From JAODBJ01 sp963782465 (GTDB lineage Bacteria > Actinomycetota > Acidimicrobiia > IMCC26256 > PALSA-610), in assembly GCA_963782465.1 (NCBI GenBank), contig CAWAJR010000001.1, forward strand, positions 310,001-374,000: a DNA stretch of 64,000 nt. The letters run 5' to 3'. Positions 45,311 through 54,212 of the stretch are shown one piece after another. The first letter of the stretch is position 1. Each line of letters opens with the position of its first letter. Position numbers and translations under genes: made by a program. The notes beneath the pieces are model-generated. The model saw nothing but the letters and a program-made list of their open reading frames with translations, searched no databases and was not told the DNA's origin.

Positions 45311-45970
45311 ATGCCGCCCGACTTCGGGTACGACGACGACCGCACCCGCGACGCGGAGTCGCTGCCGAGCGCGTTGCGGCGCCGCATCTCGGGCCGCTAC
45401 CCGGCCGACCCGTTCGGCCTCGACCCGCAACTGTGCGACCTGGTCGCACCGCTGTTCGGTGTTTCGGTCCGCGTCCGGGTCGACCACCCGGAACGGCTGC
45501 CGAGCACCGGCCCCGCGGCACTCATCGCGAACCGGGGGATCGGCATCGGCGAACCGGCGGCGCTCGCGGTCGCGGTTCGGCAGGTGGTGCACCGGCGGCT
45601 GCGAGTGGTGGGCGCGCCCGCCGTGCCGTTCCTGGGGTCGTTCGCGCGCCGGTTCGGTGCGGTGCATTCGAGCCCCGAAGACCTCGGCGCGGTCCTCGCC
45701 GCCGGCCATCTCGTCGCCGTCCCGCTGAGCCCCACCTGGCTGCGCACCGGCGCCGGGCTGTCGCCCCTCGCGCTCGTGCAGGCGATGATGCCGTACCCGG
45801 TCGTGCCCGTCTCGGTCCGCCCCGGCGGTCCGCTCGGCGCTCCCACGGTGTGGGACGTGCGAATCGGCGAGCCGATCACCCTCGACGGTTACGCGCCCGG
45901 CGACCCGCTCGGTGCCGCCGAGCTCGGCGAGGCCGTCCGCGCCGCCGTCACCCAGCTTCTGGCTGCTTGA
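45311..45970 (+). CDS. PlsC-like acyltransferase lacking the catalytic HxxxxD
   Basis: A 219-residue protein with the 1-acylglycerol-phosphate acyltransferase layout: VRVDHPERLPSTGPAALIAN, FLGSFARRFGAVHSSPEDL and VPVSVRPGGPLGAPTVWDV. The position of the catalytic NHxSxxD reads ANRGIGIGEPAAL, so His is Arg and Asp is Glu. It may therefore be inactive or use a different mechanism. It follows the epimerase by two bases; ATG 45311 or GTG 45305 start. Confidence 0.65.
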   Translation: MPPDFGYDDDRTRDAESLPSALRRRISGRYPADPFGLDPQLCDLVAPLFGVSVRVRVDHPERLPSTGPAALIANRGIGIGEPAALAVAVRQVVHRRLRVVGAPAVPFLGSFARRFGAVHSSPEDLGAVLAAGHLVAVPLSPTWLRTGAGLSPLALVQAMMPYPVVPVSVRPGGPLGAPTVWDVRIGEPITLDGYAPGDPLGAAELGEAVRAAVTQLLAA

Positions 45971-46117
45971 CCACCGCCACGCGCCGGCCGCGGCCGACGC
46001 CACGCGCGTCCCTGCCGGCCTTCGTGTTTGTTCCGTCGGTCACGGTGCCACGGTCGGTGGCTGCGGCGCACGGAGCGCGGCGGTACGATCGTTGCGGCGG
46101 GCGGCAAGGGAGGTCAC

Positions 46118-46963
46118 GTGAGCAGCGTGATCGTCGAAGACGGCGAAGAAATCGCGTATTCGGTGTTCGGGCGCGGCCGCGGCACGCCCGTCCTGCTGGT
46201 GCAAGGTCTCGGCGTCGACGCACGCGGCTGGGCGCTGCAACGAGGCCCGTTCGGTCGCCATCACCGGTGCGTCGCGCTCGACAACCGCGGTACCGGCGCC
46301 TCGACCCGGCCGCCCGGTCCCTACGACCTGATGCGCATGGCCCACGACGCGATAGCCGTCCTCGACGACGCGGGCGTCGAGCGGGCGCACATCGTCGGCG
46401 CCTCGATGGGCGGCATCATCGCCCAGATCATCGGCGTGATGCACCCCGACCGGGCGACGTCGCTCACCCTCGCCTGCACGGCCTGCCGCCATCACGAGTG
46501 GCGCCGAGAACTCCTCGCCGACTGGGCCGAGATGGTGTCGATGCAGGGCATGCACGCGCTGGCCGGTGAAGGCCTGCAATGGCTCGTCGGGCCTCGCTTG
46601 CAACGACGGTTCGGGCTCGCGCTCAACCTCCTCGCGCGGATCGTGCTCTCGGGTTCGCCGGAACCGTTCGTCGCGCAGGTCGAGGCGATCCTCGCCATGT
46701 CCGACGACATGCGCTTCGAGCTCCCCACCATCAAGGCGCCGACGCTGATCATCACCGGTTCCCAAGACGCGCTCACGCCGGTCGGCGACGCGGAAGAACT
46801 CGCCGAATGGGTCCCGAACGCGCAGCTCTCGGTCGTCTCGGGCGCCGCGCACGGCCTGATGGCCGAAGCCCCCGGCGCGTTCAACCGGGCCGTTCTCGAG
46901 TTCATCGCCGGCGTCGACCGGGCCGCCGTGACCGAGCAAACGGTCGCCGGGCCGCCCGCTTGA
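46118..46963 (+). CDS. Alpha/beta-hydrolase
   Basis: A 281-residue hydrolase, nucleophile in HIVGASMGGIIAQIIG near residue 92, oxyanion strand VLLVQGLGVDARGW, acid in LIITGSQDALTPVG and His in VVSGAAHGLMAEAP. Substrate is unknown. GTG 46118 has AAGGGAGG (46106-46113) upstream and a TACGAT -10 box at 46084-46089, so it is its own transcript of about 22 leader bases. Its end faces the polyprenyl synthase gene. Confidence 0.85.
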   Translation: MSSVIVEDGEEIAYSVFGRGRGTPVLLVQGLGVDARGWALQRGPFGRHHRCVALDNRGTGASTRPPGPYDLMRMAHDAIAVLDDAGVERAHIVGASMGGIIAQIIGVMHPDRATSLTLACTACRHHEWRRELLADWAEMVSMQGMHALAGEGLQWLVGPRLQRRFGLALNLLARIVLSGSPEPFVAQVEAILAMSDDMRFELPTIKAPTLIITGSQDALTPVGDAEELAEWVPNAQLSVVSGAAHGLMAEAPGAFNRAVLEFIAGVDRAAVTEQTVAGPPA

Positions 46964-46980
46964 ACCGACGCGCCCGGTCG

Positions 46981-47958
46981 CTACGAACTGCGGGTGACGA
47001 GGCCGCCGACAAGGGCGGAGAGCCGTTCGCAGACGCCCGCGTCGAGCCCGTCGGCCCCGCTCAGTGCCTCGCTCGCCTTCGTGGCGTGCGTTCGGGCGAC
47101 GGCGAGCGACGCGTCGACGGTGGCCGGCGTGTTGACGAGCGCGCGGGCGCGCTCCACATCGGGCCAGTCGAGCTTGCGGCCGAGCAACTCCCGCAACTCG
47201 TCCGACGAAGCCAGCGCGTAGATGACCGGCAGCGTGTAGACGCCCTCGTGCACGTCGTTGCCTGCGGGTTTGCCGAGTTCGGCTTCGGTGCCGGTGATGT
47301 CGAGGACGTCGTCGACGATCTGGAAGCACATCCCGAGGTGCTGGCCGAACTGGGTGAGCGCGTCGAGGGTCGGGTCGGCGACGCCGCTCACCATGCCGCC
47401 CACCCGGCAGGAGGTGGCCATCAACGACGCCGTCTTGCCTTCGATCGCCGAGAGGTACGCCTCGACACTGCGGTCGGCGTCGAAGAGATGCTGCAACTCG
47501 AGCACCTGGCCCCGGCACAGCTCGCCGATGGTGGCGGCGAGCAGCGCGGCGACATCGGCGCCGAGCGAGGCGGCCAGTGCGGACGCCTGCGCCAGGAGGT
47601 AGTCGCCCGCCAGGATGGCCACGATGTTGCTCCAGCGGGCATTCACGCTCGGCACGCCCCGCCGGGTCTCGGCCTCGTCGATCACGTCGTCGTGGTAGAG
47701 CGACCCCAGGTGGACGAGTTCGACCGAGCACGCACCCGTGACCGCATCGGCCGCCGCCGGCGTGTCGGCGCCGTGCACGGCGTAGGCGGCGCAGAGGGCG
47801 AGCACGGGCCGGATGCGCTTGCCGCCCGCAGACAGCAGGTGGGATGCCACGTCCCCGAGAAGACGGTCATGTGCGGAAACCGCGTCCCGCAGCCGGTTCT
47901 CGATGCGATCGAGGTCGGCCCGGAGCGGCGTGAGCCCCAGCGACTCGACCAGCGCCAT
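46981..47958 (-). CDS. Polyprenyl diphosphate synthase (trans, long-chain)
   Basis: Makes a polyprenyl diphosphate (menaquinone side chain or lipid carrier) by chain elongation with IPP. First Asp-rich motif is LGSLYHDDVIDEAETRRG, second is CFQIVDDVLDITGTE, with GGKRIRPVLALCAAYAVHG upstream. The 325-residue size fits heptaprenyl/octaprenyl synthases rather than FPP synthase; chain length cannot be fixed from sequence alone. Confidence 0.88.
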   Translation of the reverse strand: MALVESLGLTPLRADLDRIENRLRDAVSAHDRLLGDVASHLLSAGGKRIRPVLALCAAYAVHGADTPAAADAVTGACSVELVHLGSLYHDDVIDEAETRRGVPSVNARWSNIVAILAGDYLLAQASALAASLGADVAALLAATIGELCRGQVLELQHLFDADRSVEAYLSAIEGKTASLMATSCRVGGMVSGVADPTLDALTQFGQHLGMCFQIVDDVLDITGTEAELGKPAGNDVHEGVYTLPVIYALASSDELRELLGRKLDWPDVERARALVNTPATVDASLAVARTHATKASEALSGADGLDAGVCERLSALVGGLVTRSS

Positions 47959-48369
47959 GGGGCGAGGCTATCGGCCATCGGCCGCTCCGACCGATTTCGC
48001 TTCGGGTGGTCGGCCGGCCACGACCCCGGCGTGGCAGGGGGAACAGAATCGGGGAAAAACTTGTCCTACTCACCCCCCGGCGCCGAATGCATACTCAGAA
48101 CCTTCGGAACAGTTCACGAAGGTTTACGCCGCCGGGAACGTGCGACGCCGAACATGGGTTGTACACAGAACATCGGAGAAGCTCGACGGGGAAGGATTTC
48201 CCCAGAAGGCAGATCCGAGGCCCGCTCCCGCCAAAGAAGCACGGGATCTGGTCGATAGAATCTCCGTAGCCCCGGAACCGATCGGGGTTTCGCTTTCACA
48301 GCACCGGCTCCGGCGCTGCGGGGGCGGAGCGCCTCTCGGGACCGGACCGATTCTCGAAGGCGGTTCACA
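47959..48369. other. 411-bp upstream region of clpC
   Basis: No coding frame is recognised. The notable item is a palindrome at 48101-48122: CCTTCG and CGAAGG flank a GAAC-A-GTTC core, a possible operator. No CtsR or ClgR site could be identified with confidence, and no clear promoter pair is seen. The long distance to the TTG start at 48370 leaves room for regulation. Confidence 0.35.
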
Positions 48370-50856
48370 TTGTTCGAGCGCTTCACGGACCGGGCTCGAC
48401 GGGTCGTTGTCCTCGCGCAAGAGGAGGCACGGCTCCTCAACCACAACTACATCGGCACCGAGCACATCCTGCTGGGCCTCATCCACGAGGGTGAAGGCGT
48501 CGCAGCGAAGGCATTGGAGTCGTTGGGCATCTCGCTCGAAGCGGTGCGCGCCCAGGTGGAGGAGATCATCGGCCACGGCGGCCAGGCTCCCTCAGGGCAC
48601 ATCCCGTTCACGCCCCACGCGAAGAAGGTGCTCGAGTTGTCGCTGCGTGAAGCGCTGCAACTCGGCCACAACTACATCGGCACCGAGCACATCCTGCTCG
48701 GACTGATCCGCGAGGGCGAGGGCGTCGCCGCCCAGGTGCTCGTGAAATTGGGCGCCGACCTGTCACGCGTGCGCCAGCAGGTCATCCAGTTGCTGTCGGG
48801 TTACGCCGGCGCCAAAGAGGGTGGCGGTGCACCGGCCGGTGCCGGCGCATCCGAAGCGCAGCCGTCCGGGTCGCTCGTGCTCGACCAGTTCGGCCGGAAC
48901 CTCACGCAACTCGCGCGCGAGAAGAAGCTCGACCCCGTCATCGGGCGCGAGCGCGAGATCGAGCGCGTGATGCAGGTGCTGTCGCGCCGTACCAAGAACA
49001 ACCCGGTGCTCATCGGCGAACCCGGCGTCGGCAAGACGGCGATCGTCGAAGGCCTCGCGCAGAACATCGTCGACAACATCGTGCCCGAGACGTTGCACGG
49101 CAAGCAGCTGTACACCCTCGACCTCGGCGCGCTGGTCGCCGGCTCCCGTTACCGCGGCGACTTCGAAGAGCGCCTGAAGAAGGTGTTGAAGGAGATCCGC
49201 ACCCGCGGCGACATCATCCTCTTCATCGACGAGCTGCACACGCTCGTCGGTGCCGGTGCCGCCGAAGGCGCGATCGACGCCGCGTCGATCCTCAAGCCGA
49301 TGCTCGCCCGCGGTGAGTTGCAGACGATCGGTGCGACGACACTCGACGAGTACCGCAAGCACCTCGAGAAGGATGCCGCGCTCGAACGCCGGTTCCAGCC
49401 GATCAAGGTCGAGGAGCCGTCGGTCGTGCACACGATCGAGATCCTCAAGGGCTTGCGCGAGCGCTACGAGGCGCACCACCGCGTCACGATCACCGACCAG
49501 GCGATCGTCGCGGCGGCGAACCTCGCCGACCGTTACATCTCCGACCGTCACCTCCCCGACAAGGCGATCGACCTGATCGACGAAGCCGGGTCGCGGTTGC
49601 GGATCCGGCGCATGCAGGCCCCGCCCGACTACCGCGAGCTCGAAGACGAGATCTCGAAGGCGCGCAAGGAGAAGGAAGCCGCCATCGAGGCCCAGCAGTT
49701 CGAGCGGGCCGCGAAACTGCGCGACAAGGAAAAGGACCTGCTCGAGCAGCGGGGCGAAAAAGAAGCGCAGTGGCGCGCCGAGGGCGTCGACCTGTTCAAC
49801 GAGGTCAACGAGGAGTCCATCGCCGAGGTGCTCGCGCTGTGGACCGGGATCCCGGTCTACAAGCTCACCGAGGAAGAGACCGCCAAGCTGTTGCGCATGG
49901 AAGACGAGCTGCACAAGCGCATCGTCGGCCAGCACAACGCGATCAAGGCGGTGTCGCAGGCGATCCGGCGTACCCGCGCCGGCCTCAAGGACCCGAAGCG
50001 CCCGTCGGGCTCGTTCATCTTCCTCGGCCCCTCCGGTGTCGGGAAGACCGAGACCGCCAAGACGCTCGCCGAGTTCTTGTTCGGTGAAGAGTCGGCGATG
50101 ATCCAGCTCGACATGTCGGAGTACATGGAGAAGCACACGGTCAGCCGTCTCGTCGGTTCGCCTCCCGGTTACGTCGGCTACGACGAAGGCGGGCAGCTCA
50201 CCGAAGCGGTGCGCCGCAAGCCGTTCTCCGTCGTGCTGTTCGACGAGATCGAGAAGGCTCACCCCGACGTCTTCAACACCTTGTTGCAGATCCTCGAAGA
50301 CGGGCGTCTCACCGACGCGCAGGGCCGTACGGTCGACTTCAAGAACACCGTCATCATCATGACGTCGAACTTGGGCACCGCCGACCTGCGCAAGGCGAAC
50401 GTCGGCTTCGTGAAGGCCGACGAGTCGGTCACCTACGACAAGATGAAGGACAAGGTCCACGAGGAACTGAAGCGCCACTTCCGGCCCGAGTTCCTCAACC
50501 GGCTCGACGAGATCATCGTCTTCCACGAGCTCTCCCAGGAAGAAGTGACCGAGATCGTCGACCTCCTCATCAAGCGGGTCGAGACGCAACTCGAATCGCA
50601 GGGCTTGGGCTTCGAGCTCACGCAGGCGGCGAAGTTGCTGCTCGCCAAGAAGGGCTACGACCCCGCGTTGGGTGCCCGGCCGCTGCGCCGGTCGATCCAG
50701 CGTCTCGTCGAAGACCCGCTGTCGGAAAAGATCCTGTGGAAGGAATTCCACGCCGGTGAGACGATCGTCGTCGACGCAGACGCCGACGAGATCGTGTTCC
50801 GGGCGGTCGAGGGTGTCGAGCCCCCGCCGGTCGAACTCGCCGGTCAGGAGTCCTGA
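48370..50856 (+). CDS. clpC: ATP-dependent Clp protease ATP-binding subunit ClpC
   Basis: HSP100 unfoldase feeding ClpP. It holds two N-terminal repeats (both with HNYIGTEHILLGLI), AAA domain 1 with GEPGVGKTAIVEGL, a coiled/UVR middle part (KEAAIEAQQFERAAKLRDKE), AAA domain 2 with LGPSGVGKTETAKTLA, and a terminal region with LNRLDEIIVFHELS. 828 residues, full length. TTG 48370 is the start. Followed by a hairpin terminator. Confidence 0.97.
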   Translation: MFERFTDRARRVVVLAQEEARLLNHNYIGTEHILLGLIHEGEGVAAKALESLGISLEAVRAQVEEIIGHGGQAPSGHIPFTPHAKKVLELSLREALQLGHNYIGTEHILLGLIREGEGVAAQVLVKLGADLSRVRQQVIQLLSGYAGAKEGGGAPAGAGASEAQPSGSLVLDQFGRNLTQLAREKKLDPVIGREREIERVMQVLSRRTKNNPVLIGEPGVGKTAIVEGLAQNIVDNIVPETLHGKQLYTLDLGALVAGSRYRGDFEERLKKVLKEIRTRGDIILFIDELHTLVGAGAAEGAIDAASILKPMLARGELQTIGATTLDEYRKHLEKDAALERRFQPIKVEEPSVVHTIEILKGLRERYEAHHRVTITDQAIVAAANLADRYISDRHLPDKAIDLIDEAGSRLRIRRMQAPPDYRELEDEISKARKEKEAAIEAQQFERAAKLRDKEKDLLEQRGEKEAQWRAEGVDLFNEVNEESIAEVLALWTGIPVYKLTEEETAKLLRMEDELHKRIVGQHNAIKAVSQAIRRTRAGLKDPKRPSGSFIFLGPSGVGKTETAKTLAEFLFGEESAMIQLDMSEYMEKHTVSRLVGSPPGYVGYDEGGQLTEAVRRKPFSVVLFDEIEKAHPDVFNTLLQILEDGRLTDAQGRTVDFKNTVIIMTSNLGTADLRKANVGFVKADESVTYDKMKDKVHEELKRHFRPEFLNRLDEIIVFHELSQEEVTEIVDLLIKRVETQLESQGLGFELTQAAKLLLAKKGYDPALGARPLRRSIQRLVEDPLSEKILWKEFHAGETIVVDADADEIVFRAVEGVEPPPVELAGQES

Positions 50857-50885
50857 CCGCACACTTCTGAGCAATCCCACGCTCA

Positions 50886-50919
50886 CGAACACGGGGCCGC
50901 GTACGCGGTCCCGTGTTCG
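50886..50919 (+). terminator. clpC terminator hairpin
   Basis: CGAACACGGG pairs with CCCGTGTTCG and CCGCG with CGCGG around TA, a 34-nt hairpin with one G/T bulge. No T-run follows. Confidence 0.7.
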
Positions 50920-50939
50920 CGTTCGCGAGACTCTGCACC

Positions 50940-51725
50940 GTGGGTCGGAAACTGTTCCTCGTCGCGTTCGCCGCCGCGCTCCTGTGCGCCGGCTGCAAAG
51001 TCGACGCGTCGACCACGATCACGCTCGACAAGAGCGGCGCCGGCACCGTTGCCGTACGGCTGCGGCTCGACCCGTCGGCGGTGCAACTCGTCGACCGGGG
51101 CGGGGGAACGTTGGAGAAGCGGGTCGTGCTCACCGACCTGCGCAAGACCGGGTGGCGGGTGTCGGCTTGGCAGCACCTCTCGGGGGGCGCGGCGTCGATC
51201 CGGTTGTCGCACCCGTTCGGCAACGAGAAGGAACTGGAACAGGTCGTGACGAGCCTCAGCGGTTCGAAGGGCCTGCTCTACGACGCCCACCTCACCCGTT
51301 CCCGCAATCTCGTGCAAGATCGCGACGGCGTCAGTGTCGTTGCCGACACGACCGCTCTGAAGAGCGGGGTGCGCAAGGACGCCGAACTCTCGGCGCGGCT
51401 GAAGGCGACCGGCGTGAACCCCGATCAGGTCGACTTCGCGCTCGGCTCGGCGCTGAAGAAGGCTTTCTCGATGGAAGTGACCCTCGCGCTGCCGCGGAAC
51501 AAGACGCGCACGTTCTTCATCGCGCCGGGCACCCGCGACACGGTGAACCTGTCATCGTCGGAGATCCACTGGAACCGGTTCATCATCCTGATGATCGGTG
51601 GCATGCTCGTGTTCCTCGCGTTGCTGCTCTACCTCTCGGCCAGCATCAGCGCACGACGCCGCCGCGCGCGCGAACTCGAATTCGCGGCCGTACGCGCCCG
51701 CAAAGGATCACACCCGGTGATGTGA
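50940..51725 (+). CDS. LppM-like lipoprotein with C-terminal membrane helix
   Basis: A 261-residue protein, signal peptide LFLVAFAAALLCAGC with Cys 19 as likely lipid site, a beta-rich LppM-type domain (TTITLDKSGAGTVAVRLRL), then a C-terminal helix FIILMIGGMLVFLALLLYL and a basic tail. Such proteins are surface-anchored; in mycobacteria LppM affects phagosome arrest. A ligand is not known. GTG 50940, after the clpC terminator. Confidence 0.65.
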   Translation: MGRKLFLVAFAAALLCAGCKVDASTTITLDKSGAGTVAVRLRLDPSAVQLVDRGGGTLEKRVVLTDLRKTGWRVSAWQHLSGGAASIRLSHPFGNEKELEQVVTSLSGSKGLLYDAHLTRSRNLVQDRDGVSVVADTTALKSGVRKDAELSARLKATGVNPDQVDFALGSALKKAFSMEVTLALPRNKTRTFFIAPGTRDTVNLSSSEIHWNRFIILMIGGMLVFLALLLYLSASISARRRRARELEFAAVRARKGSHPVM

Positions 51726-51772
51726 CGCCCGTCAGCCGGCGAGCGCCCCGAGCTCGCTGTGCTCGCCACTTC

Positions 51773-52375
51773 TCATGCGAGTGTGGTGAGCCACGATGCG
51801 ACTTCGGTCATCGAGTTGACGACGATGTGGGCGCCGGCGTCGCGCAGCTCGTCGGCGGAGGCGCCGCCGGTGGTGACGGCGACCGCGATCGCGTTCGCGG
51901 CGAGGGCCGATGCGACGTCGGTGACCATGTCGCCGACGTAGGCGCGAGCGCCATGGGCCCGCAGGGCGTCGGCTTTCCCGTCGCCGTGCACGTCGCCGAC
52001 GAGGGTGTCGTACGCCAGGTCGACGTGTTCGAGGCAACGCTTCGCGAGCGCTGCCGACTTCGTGGTGACGACGATGACGGAGCCGCCCCGGTCGCGCACG
52101 GTGTCGATCGCGAGCCGGGCACCGTCGAACGCAGTGGTCCCGAGTACGCACTCCTCGAAGTAGATCTCGCGGTAGCGCACGGCCGCGGTGTCGACCTCGT
52201 GGGCCGGGAACCAGTTCGCCAGTTCCCATTCGAGCCTCGGCCCGAGCCGCGACAGGACCAGCGGCACGTCGATCGGCCGTCCCGTCTCCGCGGAGAGTGC
52301 GTGCATCGAAGCCGCGATCCCGATCCGCGAATCGACCAGCGTCATGTCGAGGTCGAAGCCGATCGTCCCGAGCAC
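51773..52375 (-). CDS. HAD-superfamily hydrolase
   Basis: A 200-residue haloacid-dehalogenase-type phosphatase. Motif I is IGFDLDMTLVDSRIGI (nucleophile Asp), motif II VIVVTTKS, motif III lysine CLEHVDL region KADALRAHG, and motif IV VGDMVTDVASALAAN. Relatives are phosphoglycolate-phosphatase-like; the exact substrate is unknown. Start is taken as GTG 52375. It ends close to a HIT-like gene on the same strand. Confidence 0.8.
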   Translation of the reverse strand: MLGTIGFDLDMTLVDSRIGIAASMHALSAETGRPIDVPLVLSRLGPRLEWELANWFPAHEVDTAAVRYREIYFEECVLGTTAFDGARLAIDTVRDRGGSVIVVTTKSAALAKRCLEHVDLAYDTLVGDVHGDGKADALRAHGARAYVGDMVTDVASALAANAIAVAVTTGGASADELRDAGAHIVVNSMTEVASWLTTLA

Positions 52376-52383
52376 GGTGGCGG

Positions 52384-52713
52384 CTACCGCGACGATGCGA
52401 AGGCCCGGCGGACGCGGTCGGCGAAGGTTTCGACGTCGGTCAGCTCGGCGGCCGAGACGACGTGGCGCACGGGCTTCACGATCAGCGTCCCGACGCCCAA
52501 CGGACCGAGACAGTGCTCGACGACCCAACCCGGTGTCGCGTGGATCCGACCTCCGGGAAGGTCGATCCGGCCGGCGGCCAGGTCGCACGCAAACCGGTTG
52601 CCTCGCCCACGGGCTGCCTCTCGTCTCGCCTGCGCCGCACCGTAGGTTCCTCCGTGGCGGGTGCGCTCGTCTTTCCCACCCGGCCCGGTCCCTGTCATCG
52701 CGTTGCTTGCCAC
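52384..52713 (-). CDS. Small HIT-fold-like protein without the histidine triad
   Basis: A 109-residue protein that resembles the first half of HIT (Ap4A-hydrolase-type) proteins: FACDLAAGRIDLPGGRIHAT, WVVEHCLGPLGVGTLIVKPV and RHVVSAAELTDVE. The C-terminal HxHxHxx triad is absent and the frame ends at ASSR. It could be a truncated or degenerate copy, or a different protein that keeps the substrate-binding half. It lies nine bases upstream of the HAD gene on the same strand. Confidence 0.5.
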   Translation of the reverse strand: MASNAMTGTGPGGKDERTRHGGTYGAAQARREAARGRGNRFACDLAAGRIDLPGGRIHATPGWVVEHCLGPLGVGTLIVKPVRHVVSAAELTDVETFADRVRRAFASSR

Positions 52714-52754
52714 CCGGGTGCTTGCCGGTCACCGAAGTTGTCGCACCGGGTCGC

Positions 52755-52760
52755 TACATT
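52755..52760 (+). promoter_or_regulatory. -10 box of a leaderless radA transcript
   Basis: TACATT ends 6 bases before the radA ATG (52767). There is no ribosome site in between, so the mRNA probably begins at or near the start codon. Confidence 0.5.
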
Positions 52761-52766
52761 GCGCAC

Positions 52767-54119
52767 ATGGCACGAACGCGTGTTCGGCATCGGTGCGAGG
52801 CGTGCGGGGCGACCGCGCCGCAGTGGCTGGGTCGTTGTCCCGACTGTGGCGAGTGGGGCACCCTCGCCGAAGACCTCGTTGCCGCCACCGCGGGAACGGG
52901 TGCCATCGGCGGCACCGCCGTCCCGGCCTCGCTCGTGCTCCCGCTGGCCGAGGTCGGTGCGATGGGCTCGGTGGCCCGCCCCACCGGGGTCGACGAACTC
53001 GACCGGGTGTTGGGTGGTGGGTTGGTCGCCGGATCGGTCACGCTCCTCGGCGGGGAGCCCGGCATCGGCAAGAGCACGCTCGTGCTGCAGGCGTTGGGCG
53101 AGATGGCAGCCCGCGGCGCTCGCTGCCTGCTCGTCACGGGCGAGGAATCACCCGAGCAGGTCCGGGCGCGCGCGGAACGGCTCGGTGCCCTCGCGCCGTC
53201 GTTGCTCGTCGTGGCGGAGACCGCGTTGCCGTGCGTGCTCGCGCACGCCGAAGCCGTCCGGCCCGACGTGCTCGCCATCGACTCGGTCCAAACGCTCACC
53301 GATCCCGACACCACTGGGGCGGCCGGCTCCGTGAGCCAGGTGCGCGACGGTGCCGCCCGCGTGGTTCGCCACACGAAGGAGCGCAATCTCGCCACGCTGC
53401 TCGTCGGTCACGTCACGAAAGACGGCGCGCTGGCCGGGCCGCGAGCGCTCGAGCACGTCGTCGACACGGTGCTGTCCTTCGACGGCGACCGCCACCACGC
53501 GTTGCGCATGCTCCGTGCGGCCAAGCACCGCTTCGGCCCGACCGACGAACTCGGCGTGCTCGAAATGACGGAGCAGGGGCTGCGCAGCGTGCGCGACGCC
53601 AGTGCGATGTTTCTCGCCGACCGCCGGCCCGGCGCGTGCGGTTCGGTCATCGCGCCGGTGATGGAAGGCAACCGGCCGCTCCTGGTCGAGATCCAGGCGC
53701 TCGTGTCGGAAACCAACGCGCCGATCCCGCGCCGGGTCGCCCACGCCCTCGACAGCAGCCGGGTGGCGATGCTCACCGCGGTGCTCCGCGAACGCGTACA
53801 GGCGCCGGTTCACAAACACGACGTGTACACGAGCGTCGCGGGTGGCGGCCGGGTGTCGGAGCCGGGCGCCGATCTCGCGCTGGCGCTCGCCATCGCGGCG
53901 GCGGCGATGGGCAACGCGGTGCCGGGCGACACCGTGGTGCTCGGCGAGGTCGGCCTCGGCGGTGAGGTGCGGCAGGTCGCGTCCGCGCCCCGGAGGCTCG
54001 GGGAGGCCGCCCGGCTCGGTTTCAGCCGGGCGGTTGTGCCCGCTTCCACGCCCGACGTCGGCGGCATCCGGTTGCTGCGGGTGGGCGATCTCCCGGCCGC
54101 GATGCAGGTGCTCGGTTAG
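52767..54119 (+). CDS. radA: DNA repair protein RadA
   Basis: A RecA-like branch-migration helicase. The N-terminal zinc finger is CEACGATAPQWLGRCPDC, Walker A is GGEPGIGKSTLVLQAL, the KNRFG-type motif reads AKHRFGPTDELGV, and a Lon-like C-terminal domain follows. 450 residues. Neighbour disA is the usual partner in actinobacteria and Bacillus. ATG 52767. Confidence 0.96.
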   Translation: MARTRVRHRCEACGATAPQWLGRCPDCGEWGTLAEDLVAATAGTGAIGGTAVPASLVLPLAEVGAMGSVARPTGVDELDRVLGGGLVAGSVTLLGGEPGIGKSTLVLQALGEMAARGARCLLVTGEESPEQVRARAERLGALAPSLLVVAETALPCVLAHAEAVRPDVLAIDSVQTLTDPDTTGAAGSVSQVRDGAARVVRHTKERNLATLLVGHVTKDGALAGPRALEHVVDTVLSFDGDRHHALRMLRAAKHRFGPTDELGVLEMTEQGLRSVRDASAMFLADRRPGACGSVIAPVMEGNRPLLVEIQALVSETNAPIPRRVAHALDSSRVAMLTAVLRERVQAPVHKHDVYTSVAGGGRVSEPGADLALALAIAAAAMGNAVPGDTVVLGEVGLGGEVRQVASAPRRLGEAARLGFSRAVVPASTPDVGGIRLLRVGDLPAAMQVLG

Positions 54120-54212
54120 CCGGCCGACCGACCAGATCAGGCCCCCCAATTGGTAGCGTTGAGCGATTGGCCCCGCGTCGGCGCCGACGATTCCACCAGC
54201 CGGGAGGTCGCA

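Noticed and set aside
48763..50892. A minus-strand frame of about 709 codons opposite clpC
   Set aside because: Same reason: clpC is clear on the plus strand and the antisense product has no recognised motif.
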